A stretch of DNA of 64,000 nucleotides, taken from Rhodobacterales bacterium 52_120_T64 (GTDB lineage Bacteria > Pseudomonadota > Alphaproteobacteria > Rhodobacterales > Rhodobacteraceae). Of the stretch, positions 7,132-15,802 are shown in pieces. The stretch's first letter is position 1. The number at the start of each line of letters is the position of its first letter. The notes under the pieces were generated by a model, which was given only the letters and a program-made list of their open reading frames with translations, did not search any database and was not told where the DNA came from. The stretch is taken from NCBI GenBank assembly GCA_002162875.1, contig MABA01000008.1, positions 1 to 64,000 of the forward strand. Direction: 5' to 3'. A program made the translations under genes and the position numbers.

Positions 7132-8870
7132 TGCTCGTTTGTTTCACCTTCCGTTATTGGTACGTTTTGAGGCACGAAATCGGCTTCAACACCTGGCAGA
7201 GAATAATCGTAAGCCCATCTGTGAACGACAGGTAACGAAGCCCCCCAATTTCCGTGCACAGGCGGAGTCTGTGGTGTTTGCCATTCGAGCGAAGTTGCAC
7301 GCCAAGGGTTGCCGTTTGCCGGTTTGCCGTGCCGAATGCTCCAGAAAAGATTGAACAAAAACACCATCTGCGCCGCGCCCACAATGAAAGCGGCGATGCT
7401 TATTGCCGCGTTAAGCGTATAAGCAGACTCTGGAATAAATTCCAAACCCTCGAACGAAAAATAACGTCTGGGCATGCCGATAAACCCCAAGAAATGCATA
7501 GGGAAGAAAATGGCGTAGGTGCCTATGAAAGTTACCCAGAAGTGAATGTGACCCATTGCTTGGTTCATCATCCTACCCGTGGCTTTTGGGTACCAATGAT
7601 AGATTGCACCAAAGACGACCAGAACCGGCGCTACTCCCATTACCATATGGAAATGGGCGACAACGAAATACGTGTCGGACAACGGCACATCGACGACGAC
7701 ATTTCCAAGGAACAATCCGGTCAAACCACCAACTACAAAGGTGAAAATAAACGCGATGGCGAATAGCATAGGCAGCGTGAAATGAATGTTCCCGCGCCAC
7801 AACGTCAACACCCAGTTATACACTTTGATGGCTGTGGGAAGGGCGATTATTAGTGTAGTTACAGCAAAGAAAAATCCAAAATACGGGTTCATGCCGCTGA
7901 CGTACATATGGTGCGCCCAGACAATGAAACTTAGCGCCCCAATGACGACGATGGCCCATACCATTTGACGGTATCCAAATATATTTTTACGTGCGTGGAT
8001 GCTTATAAGGTCCGAGACAATTCCGAAGCCGGGCAACGCCACAATGTACACCTCGGGGTGCCCAAAGAACCAAAACAGATGTTGAAACAATAGCGGGCTT
8101 CCGCCGCCGTATTCCAAAGATTCACCCATTGAAACAATCGCAGGTATAAAGAAACTGGTGCCCAAAACCTTGTCAAACATCAGCATTATTCCCCCAACGA
8201 ATAATGCTGGAAAAGCGAGCAACCCCATGATTGTAGCGACAAATATCCCCCAAATTGTAAGGGGCATCCGCATCATCGTCATACCTTCGGTCCGCGCCTG
8301 CAACACGGTGATTACATAGTTCAAACCACCCATAGTGAAGGCAATGATGAACACGATAAGCGAGACCAGCATCAGGATTATGCCCCAATCAGATCCCGGT
8401 GTGCCCTCTAGTATCGATTGCGGTGGATATAGTGTCCAACCCGCGCCAGTCGCACCGCCTGGAACAAAGAAGCTCGACGCAAGGATGATAACTGAAAGAA
8501 GGTAGAACCAGTAGCTCAACATGTTCAGGTACGGGAACACCATATCGCGCGCGCCGATCATTAGCGGGATCAAGTAATTCCCAAACCCACCAAGGAAAAA
8601 AGCCGTAAGCAAGTAGATGACCATTATCATTCCGTGCATCGTAACGTATTGATAGTAAGAGCTTGAATCGATGAAATCGAAAGTATCCGGAAACCCGATT
8701 TGCAACCGCATAAACCATGACAACACCAACGCAACCAAACCAATTGCTGTGGCAGTACCCATATACTGGATGGCGATAACTTTGTGGTCCTGACTCCAGA
8801 CATACTTGGTCAAAAAGCTTTGCGGACCGTGTGATCCCACTTCGCTGTCATCGATGTTCGTACTTACCAT
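7128..8870 (-). CDS. ctaD: Cytochrome c oxidase subunit I (heme-copper, A1 type)
   Basis: This 580-residue catalytic subunit reduces O2 at the heme a3-CuB centre and pumps protons. Heme a ligand H79 (VTMHG) and the D-channel aspartate D109 (GARDM) are present. HPEVY at 271-275 gives the CuB histidine, the gating glutamate E273 and cross-linked Y275. Two CuB histidines (320-321), the K-channel lysine K349 (PTAIK) and heme a3/a histidines at 406 and 408 (AHFHMV) complete the set. These mark an A1-type, fully pumping oxidase. The order II-I-III-III-IV and tight overlaps show one operon. Confidence 0.95.
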   Translation of the reverse strand: MVSTNIDDSEVGSHGPQSFLTKYVWSQDHKVIAIQYMGTATAIGLVALVLSWFMRLQIGFPDTFDFIDSSSYYQYVTMHGMIMVIYLLTAFFLGGFGNYLIPLMIGARDMVFPYLNMLSYWFYLLSVIILASSFFVPGGATGAGWTLYPPQSILEGTPGSDWGIILMLVSLIVFIIAFTMGGLNYVITVLQARTEGMTMMRMPLTIWGIFVATIMGLLAFPALFVGGIMLMFDKVLGTSFFIPAIVSMGESLEYGGGSPLLFQHLFWFFGHPEVYIVALPGFGIVSDLISIHARKNIFGYRQMVWAIVVIGALSFIVWAHHMYVSGMNPYFGFFFAVTTLIIALPTAIKVYNWVLTLWRGNIHFTLPMLFAIAFIFTFVVGGLTGLFLGNVVVDVPLSDTYFVVAHFHMVMGVAPVLVVFGAIYHWYPKATGRMMNQAMGHIHFWVTFIGTYAIFFPMHFLGFIGMPRRYFSFEGLEFIPESAYTLNAAISIAAFIVGAAQMVFLFNLFWSIRHGKPANGNPWRATSLEWQTPQTPPVHGNWGASLPVVHRWAYDYSLPGVEADFVPQNVPITEGETNEQ

Positions 8871-8925
8871 TGAAGCTCTCCGGCGTTGTTTTTTCTAACT
8901 TTACCGCGGTGTTTTCGGATACGTC

Positions 8926-9756
8926 TTACTCAGAGTTATTAGCGTACTCCACGCTGTCGATGTGTTCTTTCGCGGCTAACTCGGCATAGGTTTCTTGCTC
9001 TGCCAACCATTCGTTGTACGCGCCTTCTTCTTCGACAACTACGTATCCACGCATTTCAGAATGCCCGACACCACACAACTCGGCGCAAATAATTTCAAAT
9101 GTTCCTGTACGTGTCGGGGTAACCCAGAAATAGGTCACGATACCCGGGACCAAATCCATTTTTGCGCGAAATTGTGGTACGTAAAAATCGTGTAATACAT
9201 CAATCGACCTAAGCACCATTTTGACCGGCTGACCCAGTAGTAAGTGTATTTCGTTGTCATCTATCAATATGTCATCATATGCGGCGAGATCCACGGCGGA
9301 TAATCCGAATGGAGTTTCATAAATGTCTTGTGTTGTTACGGCGCCAAGTCGGCCGTCTTCACCGGGCAGTCGAAACGCCCACGACCATTGTTGACCAATA
9401 ACTTCGATAGTTTCCGCATCGTCGGGGACAGTTATGTACTTGTTCCAAACAACCAAACCCGGAGCCAGCATCGCGATAATACCAATGGAGGTGGCGGCCG
9501 TTAATATAAGCTCGAGTCGTTTGTTTTCGGGCTCGAATTCCGCACGATGCCCCGCCCTGTTTCGGTATTTATACAACGCGTACGCCATGAACAAAGCGAC
9601 GGCCGCGAAAACAACGCCGGTGATCACCAGCGTCGCATCAAGTAGCATGTCGATTTCCGACCAGTCAGCTGCAATGGGTACAAAACCCCACGGGCTCATA
9701 AAACTGAACACGACGCTGAAGATCACTAACAAAATAATAATTGCTATAATAATCAT
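8926..9756 (-). CDS. ctaC: Cytochrome c oxidase subunit II
   Basis: A 276-residue subunit II that accepts electrons from cytochrome c through CuA. The N-terminus MIIIAIIILLVIF is hydrophobic, followed by two transmembrane segments and a periplasmic cupredoxin domain. The aromatic electron-entry patch is seen as QQWSWAF. The CuA motif CAELCGVGHSEM (residues about 224-235) has both cysteines, the histidine and methionine, with the partner histidine in HDFYVP. No C-terminal heme c domain is present, so this is aa3-like and not caa3. The start at 9756 gives a clean hydrophobic N-terminus; a TTG 39 bases earlier is less likely. Confidence 0.93.
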   Translation of the reverse strand: MIIIAIIILLVIFSVVFSFMSPWGFVPIAADWSEIDMLLDATLVITGVVFAAVALFMAYALYKYRNRAGHRAEFEPENKRLELILTAATSIGIIAMLAPGLVVWNKYITVPDDAETIEVIGQQWSWAFRLPGEDGRLGAVTTQDIYETPFGLSAVDLAAYDDILIDDNEIHLLLGQPVKMVLRSIDVLHDFYVPQFRAKMDLVPGIVTYFWVTPTRTGTFEIICAELCGVGHSEMRGYVVVEEEGAYNEWLAEQETYAELAAKEHIDSVEYANNSE

Positions 9757-10137
9757 ATGACAACCGTCCCATTTTTTGGTCCACCGGTGACCCAAATAGA
9801 AAGTTGTAAATGTATTCCGAACTGCACAAGGCTCCGGTAGACAAATTAATGCTATATCAGAAGTTGATATATATCAAGTTTTCAGCGTTTTACTGCTGTA
9901 ATGCACATCATTTCGGTGGGGTCGTCAGGACACAGTTGGGGGCACTATTGCTTGTTAAATGGAGTTTTTCGAATTTTAATTAACGTGAGTTAAATCGAAG
10001 TGGTGCCAGATTTTGTGTACATATTATGATCTAGAATTTTCATTCTTACTTCCTGAGAGAGTTTGAGCAATCATATCGGCTCCCAGCATTTTTCAAAAAC
10101 CGACTGTAGTTGAGTTTGGTAGAAATGCATTTACCAT
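9757..10137. other. Upstream region of the oxidase operon
   Basis: About 380 bases of AT-rich noncoding DNA before the leftward oxidase operon. It holds the FnrL-type box at 9864-9877. No ORF with a ribosome-binding site or RNA gene was recognised. A TTAA-N6-TTAA pair at 9980-9993 is one base short of the CtrA consensus. Confidence 0.5.
9864..9877 (-). promoter_or_regulatory. FNR/FnrL-type box upstream of the cytochrome oxidase operon
   Basis: TTGATATATATCAA is a perfect match to the Crp/Fnr-family consensus TTGAT-N4-ATCAA, recognised in alphaproteobacteria by FnrL, FixK and Dnr/Nnr-type proteins. Its centre lies about 114 bases before the subunit II start. The upstream leftward gene is cut off by a strong terminator at 10138-10176, so the box should serve only the oxidase operon. 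Direction of control (activation or repression at low oxygen or NO) cannot be read from the sequence. Confidence 0.7.
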
Positions 10138-10176
10138 AAAAAAGGGGGGCGACAATCAATGTCACCCCCCCCTTTT
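10138..10176 (-). terminator. Intrinsic terminator of the small exported-protein gene
   Basis: Read leftward, a G-rich arm (eight G then TGAC) pairs with GTC-GCCCCCC around a seven-base loop, flanked by AAAA/TTTT and followed by six T. It lies 27 bases past the stop of the gene at 10203-10418. It isolates the oxidase operon from upstream transcription. Confidence 0.85.
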
Positions 10177-10202
10177 CAAGCTGTAGTTTTCTGTGCTTGA
10201 AA

Positions 10203-10418
10203 CTAATTTCCGGGAGAACCATTGTCATTATTGTTGACCGCAAGCGCGATCAAGGCGATTGCCAGCAGTGGAATCAGCCACATGCCGGAACCACCCATAG
10301 AACCGGTTTCTTCAGCAACCATTTCCATTTCTACAGGTGCTACCATTGCAACGGAACCAGCGTATGCGGCACCTCCTGCTAAGCAAAAAGCTAGTCCGGC
10401 GCGAATTATTCTAAACAT
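10203..10418 (-). CDS. Small exported protein with C-terminal membrane anchor
   Basis: A 71-residue protein of unknown function. Residues 1-21 look like a signal peptide (FRIIRAGLAFCLAGGAAYA). A short acidic segment (VAPVEMEMVAEETGS), a glycine-rich GGSG and a hydrophobic helix WLIPLLAIALIALAV follow, with a polar tail NNNDNGSPGN. The start at 10418 is chosen for GGGGGAC just upstream. Short proteins of this layout are frequent in Rhodobacteraceae. The layout resembles sorting-signal tails (hydrophobic helix near the C-terminus) but lacks the basic end expected of PEP-CTERM-like substrates. It is followed by its own strong terminator. Confidence 0.6.
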   Translation of the reverse strand: MFRIIRAGLAFCLAGGAAYAGSVAMVAPVEMEMVAEETGSMGGSGMWLIPLLAIALIALAVNNNDNGSPGN

Positions 10419-10499
10419 TTTGTCCCCCATTTTTTTCACCTATGTTATTCGAAGTATTACAGATAAATCTGCTTTCGTCTAGTCTCAGGAGTCGTTGAA

Positions 10500-11435
10500 A
10501 TGATATGTGTCGCTATTTGTACTCGCGAACGCCCCAAAATGCTTCACAGGCTTCTCACTAGCTGTACAGAAATTAACCTCGACGATCGCTCGAATCTATC
10601 TTTCATTGTTGTCGAAAACGGTGAAGCTGCGGGAGCTTCTTCCGTAGTCGACGGATTTCGAACCCAGTTGGATATTTCTTACATAAATGAAACAAGTTTG
10701 GGAATCGTGAATGCGCGAAACACGGCGGTAGAACATTTTCTTGGGTCAGGCGCTGAGTGGATGGCTTCGTTTGATGATGACGAGATTGTGTCTTCGGGTT
10801 GGTTAACGGCAATGTTGGATGCAATTGATAGTTATTCAGAGTGCCGTGTATTTGCTGGCCCACAAATCAGAGTTCCTTCCAAAAACGCTAGTATCTGGTT
10901 CCCTTATAAGCAACAAAATTTTATGGAAACCGGTACAAAAAACTGGAATGTTTCGACAGCCAATATTCTCTTTCAAAGAAGCATATTCTCAATGGACGGA
11001 CTGAATGCTCGGTTTGACATTAGATTCAATTTGTCTGGCGGCGAGGATACACAGCTTTTTTACATGCTCAAAGATTTGGGAGAAGAAATACTGTGGGTAA
11101 GCGATGCAAAATGTATCGAACCAACAATCGATACTCGTGGAACTTTCCGTGCCAAATCTGAACGGATTACTGTAAGGGCTCAAAATTGGGGTAACATAAC
11201 CCTTTTAAGGCTCAACCCAATATTGGGAGGTCTGCTTGTATTTTGGTATCTTATTGCCTCGATGCTGAACGTGTTCAGTTTCACGATTATTGGAATAGTC
11301 GTTTTAGTATTTAGTGAACTAAAGGGCATCTATTTTTTATCACGCGCACTAGAAAGCGCTTTCAAGGCACTTGGTTACTTCATGTCGTTATTGTCGAAGA
11401 GCGGGCGGTATTACAAGGAAACCGATGGTAACTAA
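10500..11435 (+). CDS. Family 2 glycosyltransferase with C-terminal membrane segments
   Basis: A 311-residue GT-A fold protein. MICVAICTRERPKMLHRLL starts the nucleotide-sugar binding fold; LGIVNARNTAVEH and FDDDE (the metal-binding acidic motif, near residues 90-94) follow, and LSGGEDTQLFYMLKDLGEEI is the acceptor-side region. Two hydrophobic segments (residues about 240-290) anchor it in the inner membrane. An AGGAG site lies 9 bases before the ATG. It is probably involved in a surface glycan; the sugar and acceptor are unknown. Its last four bases overlap the 3' end of the convergent phosphodiesterase gene. The region is visibly more AT-rich than its neighbours. Confidence 0.8.
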   Translation: MICVAICTRERPKMLHRLLTSCTEINLDDRSNLSFIVVENGEAAGASSVVDGFRTQLDISYINETSLGIVNARNTAVEHFLGSGAEWMASFDDDEIVSSGWLTAMLDAIDSYSECRVFAGPQIRVPSKNASIWFPYKQQNFMETGTKNWNVSTANILFQRSIFSMDGLNARFDIRFNLSGGEDTQLFYMLKDLGEEILWVSDAKCIEPTIDTRGTFRAKSERITVRAQNWGNITLLRLNPILGGLLVFWYLIASMLNVFSFTIIGIVVLVFSELKGIYFLSRALESAFKALGYFMSLLSKSGRYYKETDGN

Positions 11436-13030
11436 TCGTTAAGCAAGCTACGCCCTGATATCGAATTATCCCCGATATTGAGCCCGTATAGATCAAGGAT
11501 TGTCGGTACGACGTCAAAAGATGAACGGGTTCCATAATCCCCGTTCTTTAAGTCCGTATTTTCCAAAGTAGCATAACCAAACTCTCCAGTATGGCCACCA
11601 GGCCTGCGGTGAGGCACCGGGCCGATCGCACCGGTTTCTGAGTGTTTGAATCCAACTGAATGATTTTTCCAAACTATTCTAAGATCGCATTGCGTAGAAT
11701 TGGCAGCCATCGGATCGTTTTTCACGGGTCGCTCGAAGCGACTTACAACTGGCCTCCCGGTTTCGAAATCTGTCAGGCCTGCCAAATCGCGCTCCAGTTT
11801 TTCGAGCACTTTGTTATAGTCCTCCAAAGCGACGATACCCTGAGCTTCTCTACCTTTAAGATTCACCCTTATTTGCCCCTCGTAATAAGCAGGCATGGCG
11901 AAAGCCTCCATTTCGGGCCAAAATAGTTGATAGTGAATCAATGGCATCCATGACAACGATTGTTTAGCGTCAAAACGGACAGGAGCCCCGAAAGGGGACG
12001 CCTTCTCGACTAATCCGAGTTTTTGTCGAAGCCTGTCGATAATTCCCATAAAACTATCTGGGGAGCGACGTCCCATTCTGGGCAAAATTGCCTGCGTCCA
12101 GTCCATATTTGGGTTCATCCTGCGGCCATTCGATAGAATCCATTCCTTTCTTGGGTGGAGAAAAGGGGTACCAAACGAGCGCTGATGTAAAAATTCAGGA
12201 AGCAAAATCATGCTTGCAACATCTGCATCATTTGCACCCATCCCATGCATTGAAAATGTGAGCATCGTTACGTCAGGGAATTTTTTAGCCAAACTAGCAA
12301 GCATTTTGTCTGTTTCGACATATAGATCCTCAAGCCCTTTTCGGGCTGCGTTAGCAGATGGGACATGATGCAATGGATGATTTTCATCCATTCCATACCA
12401 AAGAGCTTCGATACCGGAGTGATGTTCGCTGGTTACGGCGATCGCTATTTCCCAATCAGGATAGCGATCAGCAAATAGCCACTCGATAATCTCTGAACGC
12501 TTCTTTGCGGCTTCTACGAGGTCATTAGCCATTTGTTTGGTTTTCTTGATTGACGGCCAAACAAACCCATAAATAAATTTGGTGGCCGGGTAAGCACCAA
12601 ACCGTGTGTTTATTTCGTCCAGAAGTTCGGGAGGGTTGGCACTACGCTTAACACCTGGATCATGCGCACCCCAGTTCGACATACCCAACACATCACTACC
12701 GTCCAGAGATAAATAGGGTACGTCAAAAGTGACCATTTTCACCGGTAAGCCGACGGTAAAGGATCGAGACCTAGTGCTGGACTGCTCCACTGAATATGTG
12801 TCGGGGTTAAAGTCAATTGCGCTCCACTTTTTGTAGGAATCTGGATCTTGCCCAGTACTGAAATGTTCCCAAGCAAGACCCGTGCTTCTTGCATCTCCGT
12901 GATCAAGTTTGAAAAACGCAGAATTTGAAATCATTTTTGCCAAATAGGGTAATTTCCCATCGTCGATCATCTTGAGTGCAACCGAAATTTCGAAACCATC
13001 GAGTCCTATAGCAAGCACACGTTTTTTCAT
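11432..13030 (-). CDS. Type I phosphodiesterase/nucleotide pyrophosphatase family protein
   Basis: A 532-residue protein of the alkaline phosphatase superfamily. The N-terminal metal-binding motif is AIGLDGFEISVALKM, with the possible nucleophile region RSTGLAWEHFSTGQD. Further metal-ligand motifs follow: TSEHHSGIEALWYG, FSMHGMGAND and, near the C-terminus, RRPGGHTGEFG. Relatives hydrolyse phosphodiesters or transfer phospho-groups. No signal peptide is seen, so it appears cytoplasmic. It lies 18 bases after a glycosyltransferase on the same strand and is flanked by another. A role in making or trimming a glycan precursor is plausible but unproven. Confidence 0.65.
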   Translation of the reverse strand: MKKRVLAIGLDGFEISVALKMIDDGKLPYLAKMISNSAFFKLDHGDARSTGLAWEHFSTGQDPDSYKKWSAIDFNPDTYSVEQSSTRSRSFTVGLPVKMVTFDVPYLSLDGSDVLGMSNWGAHDPGVKRSANPPELLDEINTRFGAYPATKFIYGFVWPSIKKTKQMANDLVEAAKKRSEIIEWLFADRYPDWEIAIAVTSEHHSGIEALWYGMDENHPLHHVPSANAARKGLEDLYVETDKMLASLAKKFPDVTMLTFSMHGMGANDADVASMILLPEFLHQRSFGTPFLHPRKEWILSNGRRMNPNMDWTQAILPRMGRRSPDSFMGIIDRLRQKLGLVEKASPFGAPVRFDAKQSLSWMPLIHYQLFWPEMEAFAMPAYYEGQIRVNLKGREAQGIVALEDYNKVLEKLERDLAGLTDFETGRPVVSRFERPVKNDPMAANSTQCDLRIVWKNHSVGFKHSETGAIGPVPHRRPGGHTGEFGYATLENTDLKNGDYGTRSSFDVVPTILDLYGLNIGDNSISGRSLLND

Positions 13031-13048
13031 TTTTGATCCAATCCTCGA

Positions 13049-13960
13049 TTAACAATCCGAAGTTTTTTTTGTCTCAGCGACCCGTCCACGTTCACGCTGT
13101 AGTTCAGTCAGTGCTGGTACCCATAGTGAAGGCCACAATAGTACTCTACCAATAAGAATGGACATCAAATAGCGGGGCAACAACAGCCAAAAAAAGGGGG
13201 TCGGTTTCTGGTCCAGCAGGCGCACTCCAAGAACGCCGACAGCATGTTGGTAACTAGCGAAGTAACGAAATGTCAGACGGCTTGATGGCATCCAATGCAG
13301 AACGTTTGCAGCTGGAACCCAGATGCCAAAGTGGCCGTCAGCACTCAATTTTTTGAAAAGCTCGGTTTCTTCACCACCAATGAGATTGTTGGGGTTCTGA
13401 TTTCGACCTAGGTTTTCGCGAAACCGAAAGCCATCGAGAGCTCGCCGGCGAACCACCATATTGGCGCCGAACGGAAACTCATTCAAACTTGCATCGAGGG
13501 TACGTTCGTCTTCTCCCATATCCATCAGCGAGTAAGTGCTAGGCTGGTTTTTGACCACATATTGAATCCATAACGGCGGATTTCCCTCGAACGACGGTGA
13601 TATTTTTCCAGCGAAAAATGTCGCTTCCGGATATTTTGTTAGTGCCTGACAATACGTAGAGATAAGCCCCATAGTAATCTCAGTATCGTCATCCAACCAT
13701 AAAATAGCTTCGGCATTACTGTTATCCAACGCGACATTCCTAGCGCGTGATAGCCCAGGCAAAGACTCTACAATCACGCGCAGAGATAATCGTTCTGAAA
13801 AACTGTCTGCAATAGTGGCCGTGTCATCTTCACACCCGCTGGCTATAACAAGAACTTCAATATCTTTGGATTGTGGAGTCAACTCTGTTTCCAGCGAACA
13901 CAACAGCCGCCTGAGCGAAGAAGATCGATTGTTTGTGCATACTACGATCGAAAGTTGCAA
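13049..13960 (-). CDS. Family 2 glycosyltransferase
   Basis: A 303-residue GT-A glycosyltransferase: MQLSIVVCTNNRSSSLRRLL, then GLSRARNVALDNS, LWLDDDTEI (acidic metal motif, near residues 90-95) and FGANMVVRRRAL; a hydrophobic stretch near residue 270 may be a membrane contact. The start is a TTG at 13958-13960 with GAGGGG 7 bases upstream; no ATG fits better. It is followed at 18 bases by the phosphodiesterase-like gene in the same operon. The start overlaps by 19 bases the end of an apparent gene remnant (13942-14205). The acceptor and sugar are not known. Confidence 0.8.
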   Translation of the reverse strand: MQLSIVVCTNNRSSSLRRLLCSLETELTPQSKDIEVLVIASGCEDDTATIADSFSERLSLRVIVESLPGLSRARNVALDNSNAEAILWLDDDTEITMGLISTYCQALTKYPEATFFAGKISPSFEGNPPLWIQYVVKNQPSTYSLMDMGEDERTLDASLNEFPFGANMVVRRRALDGFRFRENLGRNQNPNNLIGGEETELFKKLSADGHFGIWVPAANVLHWMPSSRLTFRYFASYQHAVGVLGVRLLDQKPTPFFWLLLPRYLMSILIGRVLLWPSLWVPALTELQRERGRVAETKKTSDC

Positions 13961-14205
13961 AAACTAACCCCTCGAATACATGCCAAAACAACAAATGGCC
14001 ACTTCACTGGAAGCGTACCGTAATTTTCTAGGCGTGAGAAGTCGATTTCGAAATGATTGCTGAACGGCTTCAAAATCGAACCAACAAATCCAATTTGCTC
14101 GTCAAATTGTCCCACACCTCCATAGTTTATGTTCACCATCACACTACTTTCAAGGCTGTGAGGTCCCAGGCAATGCTGTAATAAGCGCGAACTACCGGTT
14201 GTCAA
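13942..14205 (-). pseudogene. Probable C-terminal remnant of a truncated gene
   Basis: This open frame of 87 codons has a protein-like composition from about residue 22 on (VMVNINYGGVGQFDEQ, then FEIDFSRLENYGTLPVKWP). It ends in a TAG that overlaps the next gene's start, as in a coupled operon. There is no ribosome-binding site, and an in-frame stop (14212-14214) lies just upstream of the open stretch, with no homologous-looking sequence beyond. The simplest reading is the surviving 3' end of a deleted gene. The family is not recognised. It could also be a chance open frame. Confidence 0.3.
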
Positions 14206-14527
14206 AACTGATCAAGTTGATTCAAATGCTGAGGTTTCGACTACCTAGGGCATTCTTAGTCCTTTGATTAGCTGCGGATCGCACGTACTAAATCAAGCTT
14301 TTTCACGAAATTTTAATTGGTTACTCTTGCACGAAGTAGCGTGGAAAACAGGTTCCTTTCTCGTCATCACGCCACAAACATGAAGACGAGAAAGAAGCTC
14401 TTACTAAATGCTGCATACTGGTTGCGCGAGCGCAGATGTTTGAAGTAATTGGGCGCTAATTCTCACGCCTAAAACCTTTTGGGTTCCACGTCAAATTGAC
14501 ATTGGGGTAATTGTTGTCGCTGCTGCT
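14206..14527. other. Intergenic region with a 10-bp inverted repeat
   Basis: About 320 bases downstream of the L-fuconate dehydratase gene. The arms CTTTCTCGTC (14356-14365) and GACGAGAAAG (14385-14394) are perfectly complementary around a 19-base loop. No T-run follows on either strand. No ORF with support was found. Confidence 0.4.
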
Positions 14528-15802
14528 TCAGTCCTTAAATGCAGCCGAATTCAAAGTTTTACCCTTCATTTCGATAGAGAACCCTGATGCGGCGGGTGCT
14601 CGATACGCACCTTCGAGAACAACGCACGGATCCACGAAATGCTCATGCAAATGGTCAACAAATTCGATGCGTTTGCTGTCTTTTTCACCAGATATGGCTA
14701 CGTAATCGATCATCGATAGATGCTGAACGTACTCGCACAAACCAACGCCCCCAGCGTGCGGCCACACAGGAAGGCCATGTTTGGCGGCCATTAACTGTAC
14801 GGCCAAGACTTCGTTCAACCCACCTAAGCGACAAGCGTCGATCTGGACGATGTCAACAGCGCCGCCCGCAATGAATTGCTTGAACATGATGCGGTTTTGG
14901 CACATCTCGCCTGTTGCGACTTTGATTGGAGCAACATTTTCGCGGATTGTCTTGTGGCCCGCAATATCATCAGGGCTGGTCGGTTCTTCGATGAACAACG
15001 GGCGGGCAAAAGATAATTCTTTGACCCAATCTATAGCTTGTCCAACTTCCCACACCTGATTGGCGTCGATCATGATGTTCATTTCTTCGCCCAACTCTTC
15101 ACGGGCGATGGTCAGGCGACGAATGTCATCATCTAGATTATGCCCAACTTTGAATTTGGTGTGCGTAAACCCGGCTTCGCGCGCCTCACGGCAGAGACGC
15201 CGCAGTTTTTCGTCGGAATAACCAAGCCAGCCAGCTGATGTTGTGTAGCAAGGGTAACCTTCTGTTTCTAACTTGGCTATACGTTCGGATTTGCCACCTT
15301 CAGCGGCGCGTAGAAGATCGAGAGCCTCTTCGGGTGTAATCACGTCTGTGATATAACGAAAATCAACGAGTTTAACGATTTCTTCAGGGCTCATTTCACC
15401 CACAAGACGCCAAACCGGTTTACCCGCATCCTTGGCCAGCAAATCCCATGTGGCGTTCACCACGGCACCGGTAGCCAAATGTATGGCACCCTTGTCAGGC
15501 CCGATCCAACGGAGTTGGCTATCCCCAGTGATATACTTCCAGAACCGGCCCATGTCTTCACGCACCCATTCAAGATCTAGTCCAACCAGTAACGGGCGTA
15601 ATGCGTCGATCGCAGCTACGCAAATTTCGTTGCCGCGCCCGATCGTGAATGTCAGGCCATGGCCTTGATGAGCGCCGTCAGTCTCAAGAATGACGTACGC
15701 AGCTGAATAAACCGGATCCGGGTTCATCGCGTCTGAACCGTCGAGACCATCCTTGCTTGGGAACCGTAAGTCATGCGTGGAGAGGCCGGTAATTAATGTC
15801 AT
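14528..15802 (-). CDS. fucD: L-fuconate dehydratase (enolase superfamily)
   Basis: A 424-residue enzyme converting L-fuconate to 2-keto-3-deoxy-L-fuconate. It has the enolase-superfamily layout: N-terminal capping domain, then a TIM barrel with catalytic K-x-K (K216/K218 in HTKFKVGH), metal ligands D246 (MIDANQ), E272 (IEEPTS) and the later GEMC glutamate, and a catalytic histidine in WPHAGG. The N-terminal sequence and RYITDVITPEEAL are typical of FucD. The stop overlaps nothing downstream, and the start shares one base with the preceding FAH-family gene stop. It is the last gene of the leftward fucose operon. Confidence 0.9.
   Translation of the reverse strand: MTLITGLSTHDLRFPSKDGLDGSDAMNPDPVYSAAYVILETDGAHQGHGLTFTIGRGNEICVAAIDALRPLLVGLDLEWVREDMGRFWKYITGDSQLRWIGPDKGAIHLATGAVVNATWDLLAKDAGKPVWRLVGEMSPEEIVKLVDFRYITDVITPEEALDLLRAAEGGKSERIAKLETEGYPCYTTSAGWLGYSDEKLRRLCREAREAGFTHTKFKVGHNLDDDIRRLTIAREELGEEMNIMIDANQVWEVGQAIDWVKELSFARPLFIEEPTSPDDIAGHKTIRENVAPIKVATGEMCQNRIMFKQFIAGGAVDIVQIDACRLGGLNEVLAVQLMAAKHGLPVWPHAGGVGLCEYVQHLSMIDYVAISGEKDSKRIEFVDHLHEHFVDPCVVLEGAYRAPAASGFSIEMKGKTLNSAAFKD

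Noticed and set aside
9980-9993. TTAA pair resembling a CtrA site
   Set aside because: Spacing is six bases, not the seven of the CtrA consensus.
14356-14394. 10-bp inverted repeat as a terminator of the fucose operon
   Set aside because: It lies over 130 bases past the dehydratase stop and lacks a T-run on either strand, so it is recorded only as a structure of unknown role.
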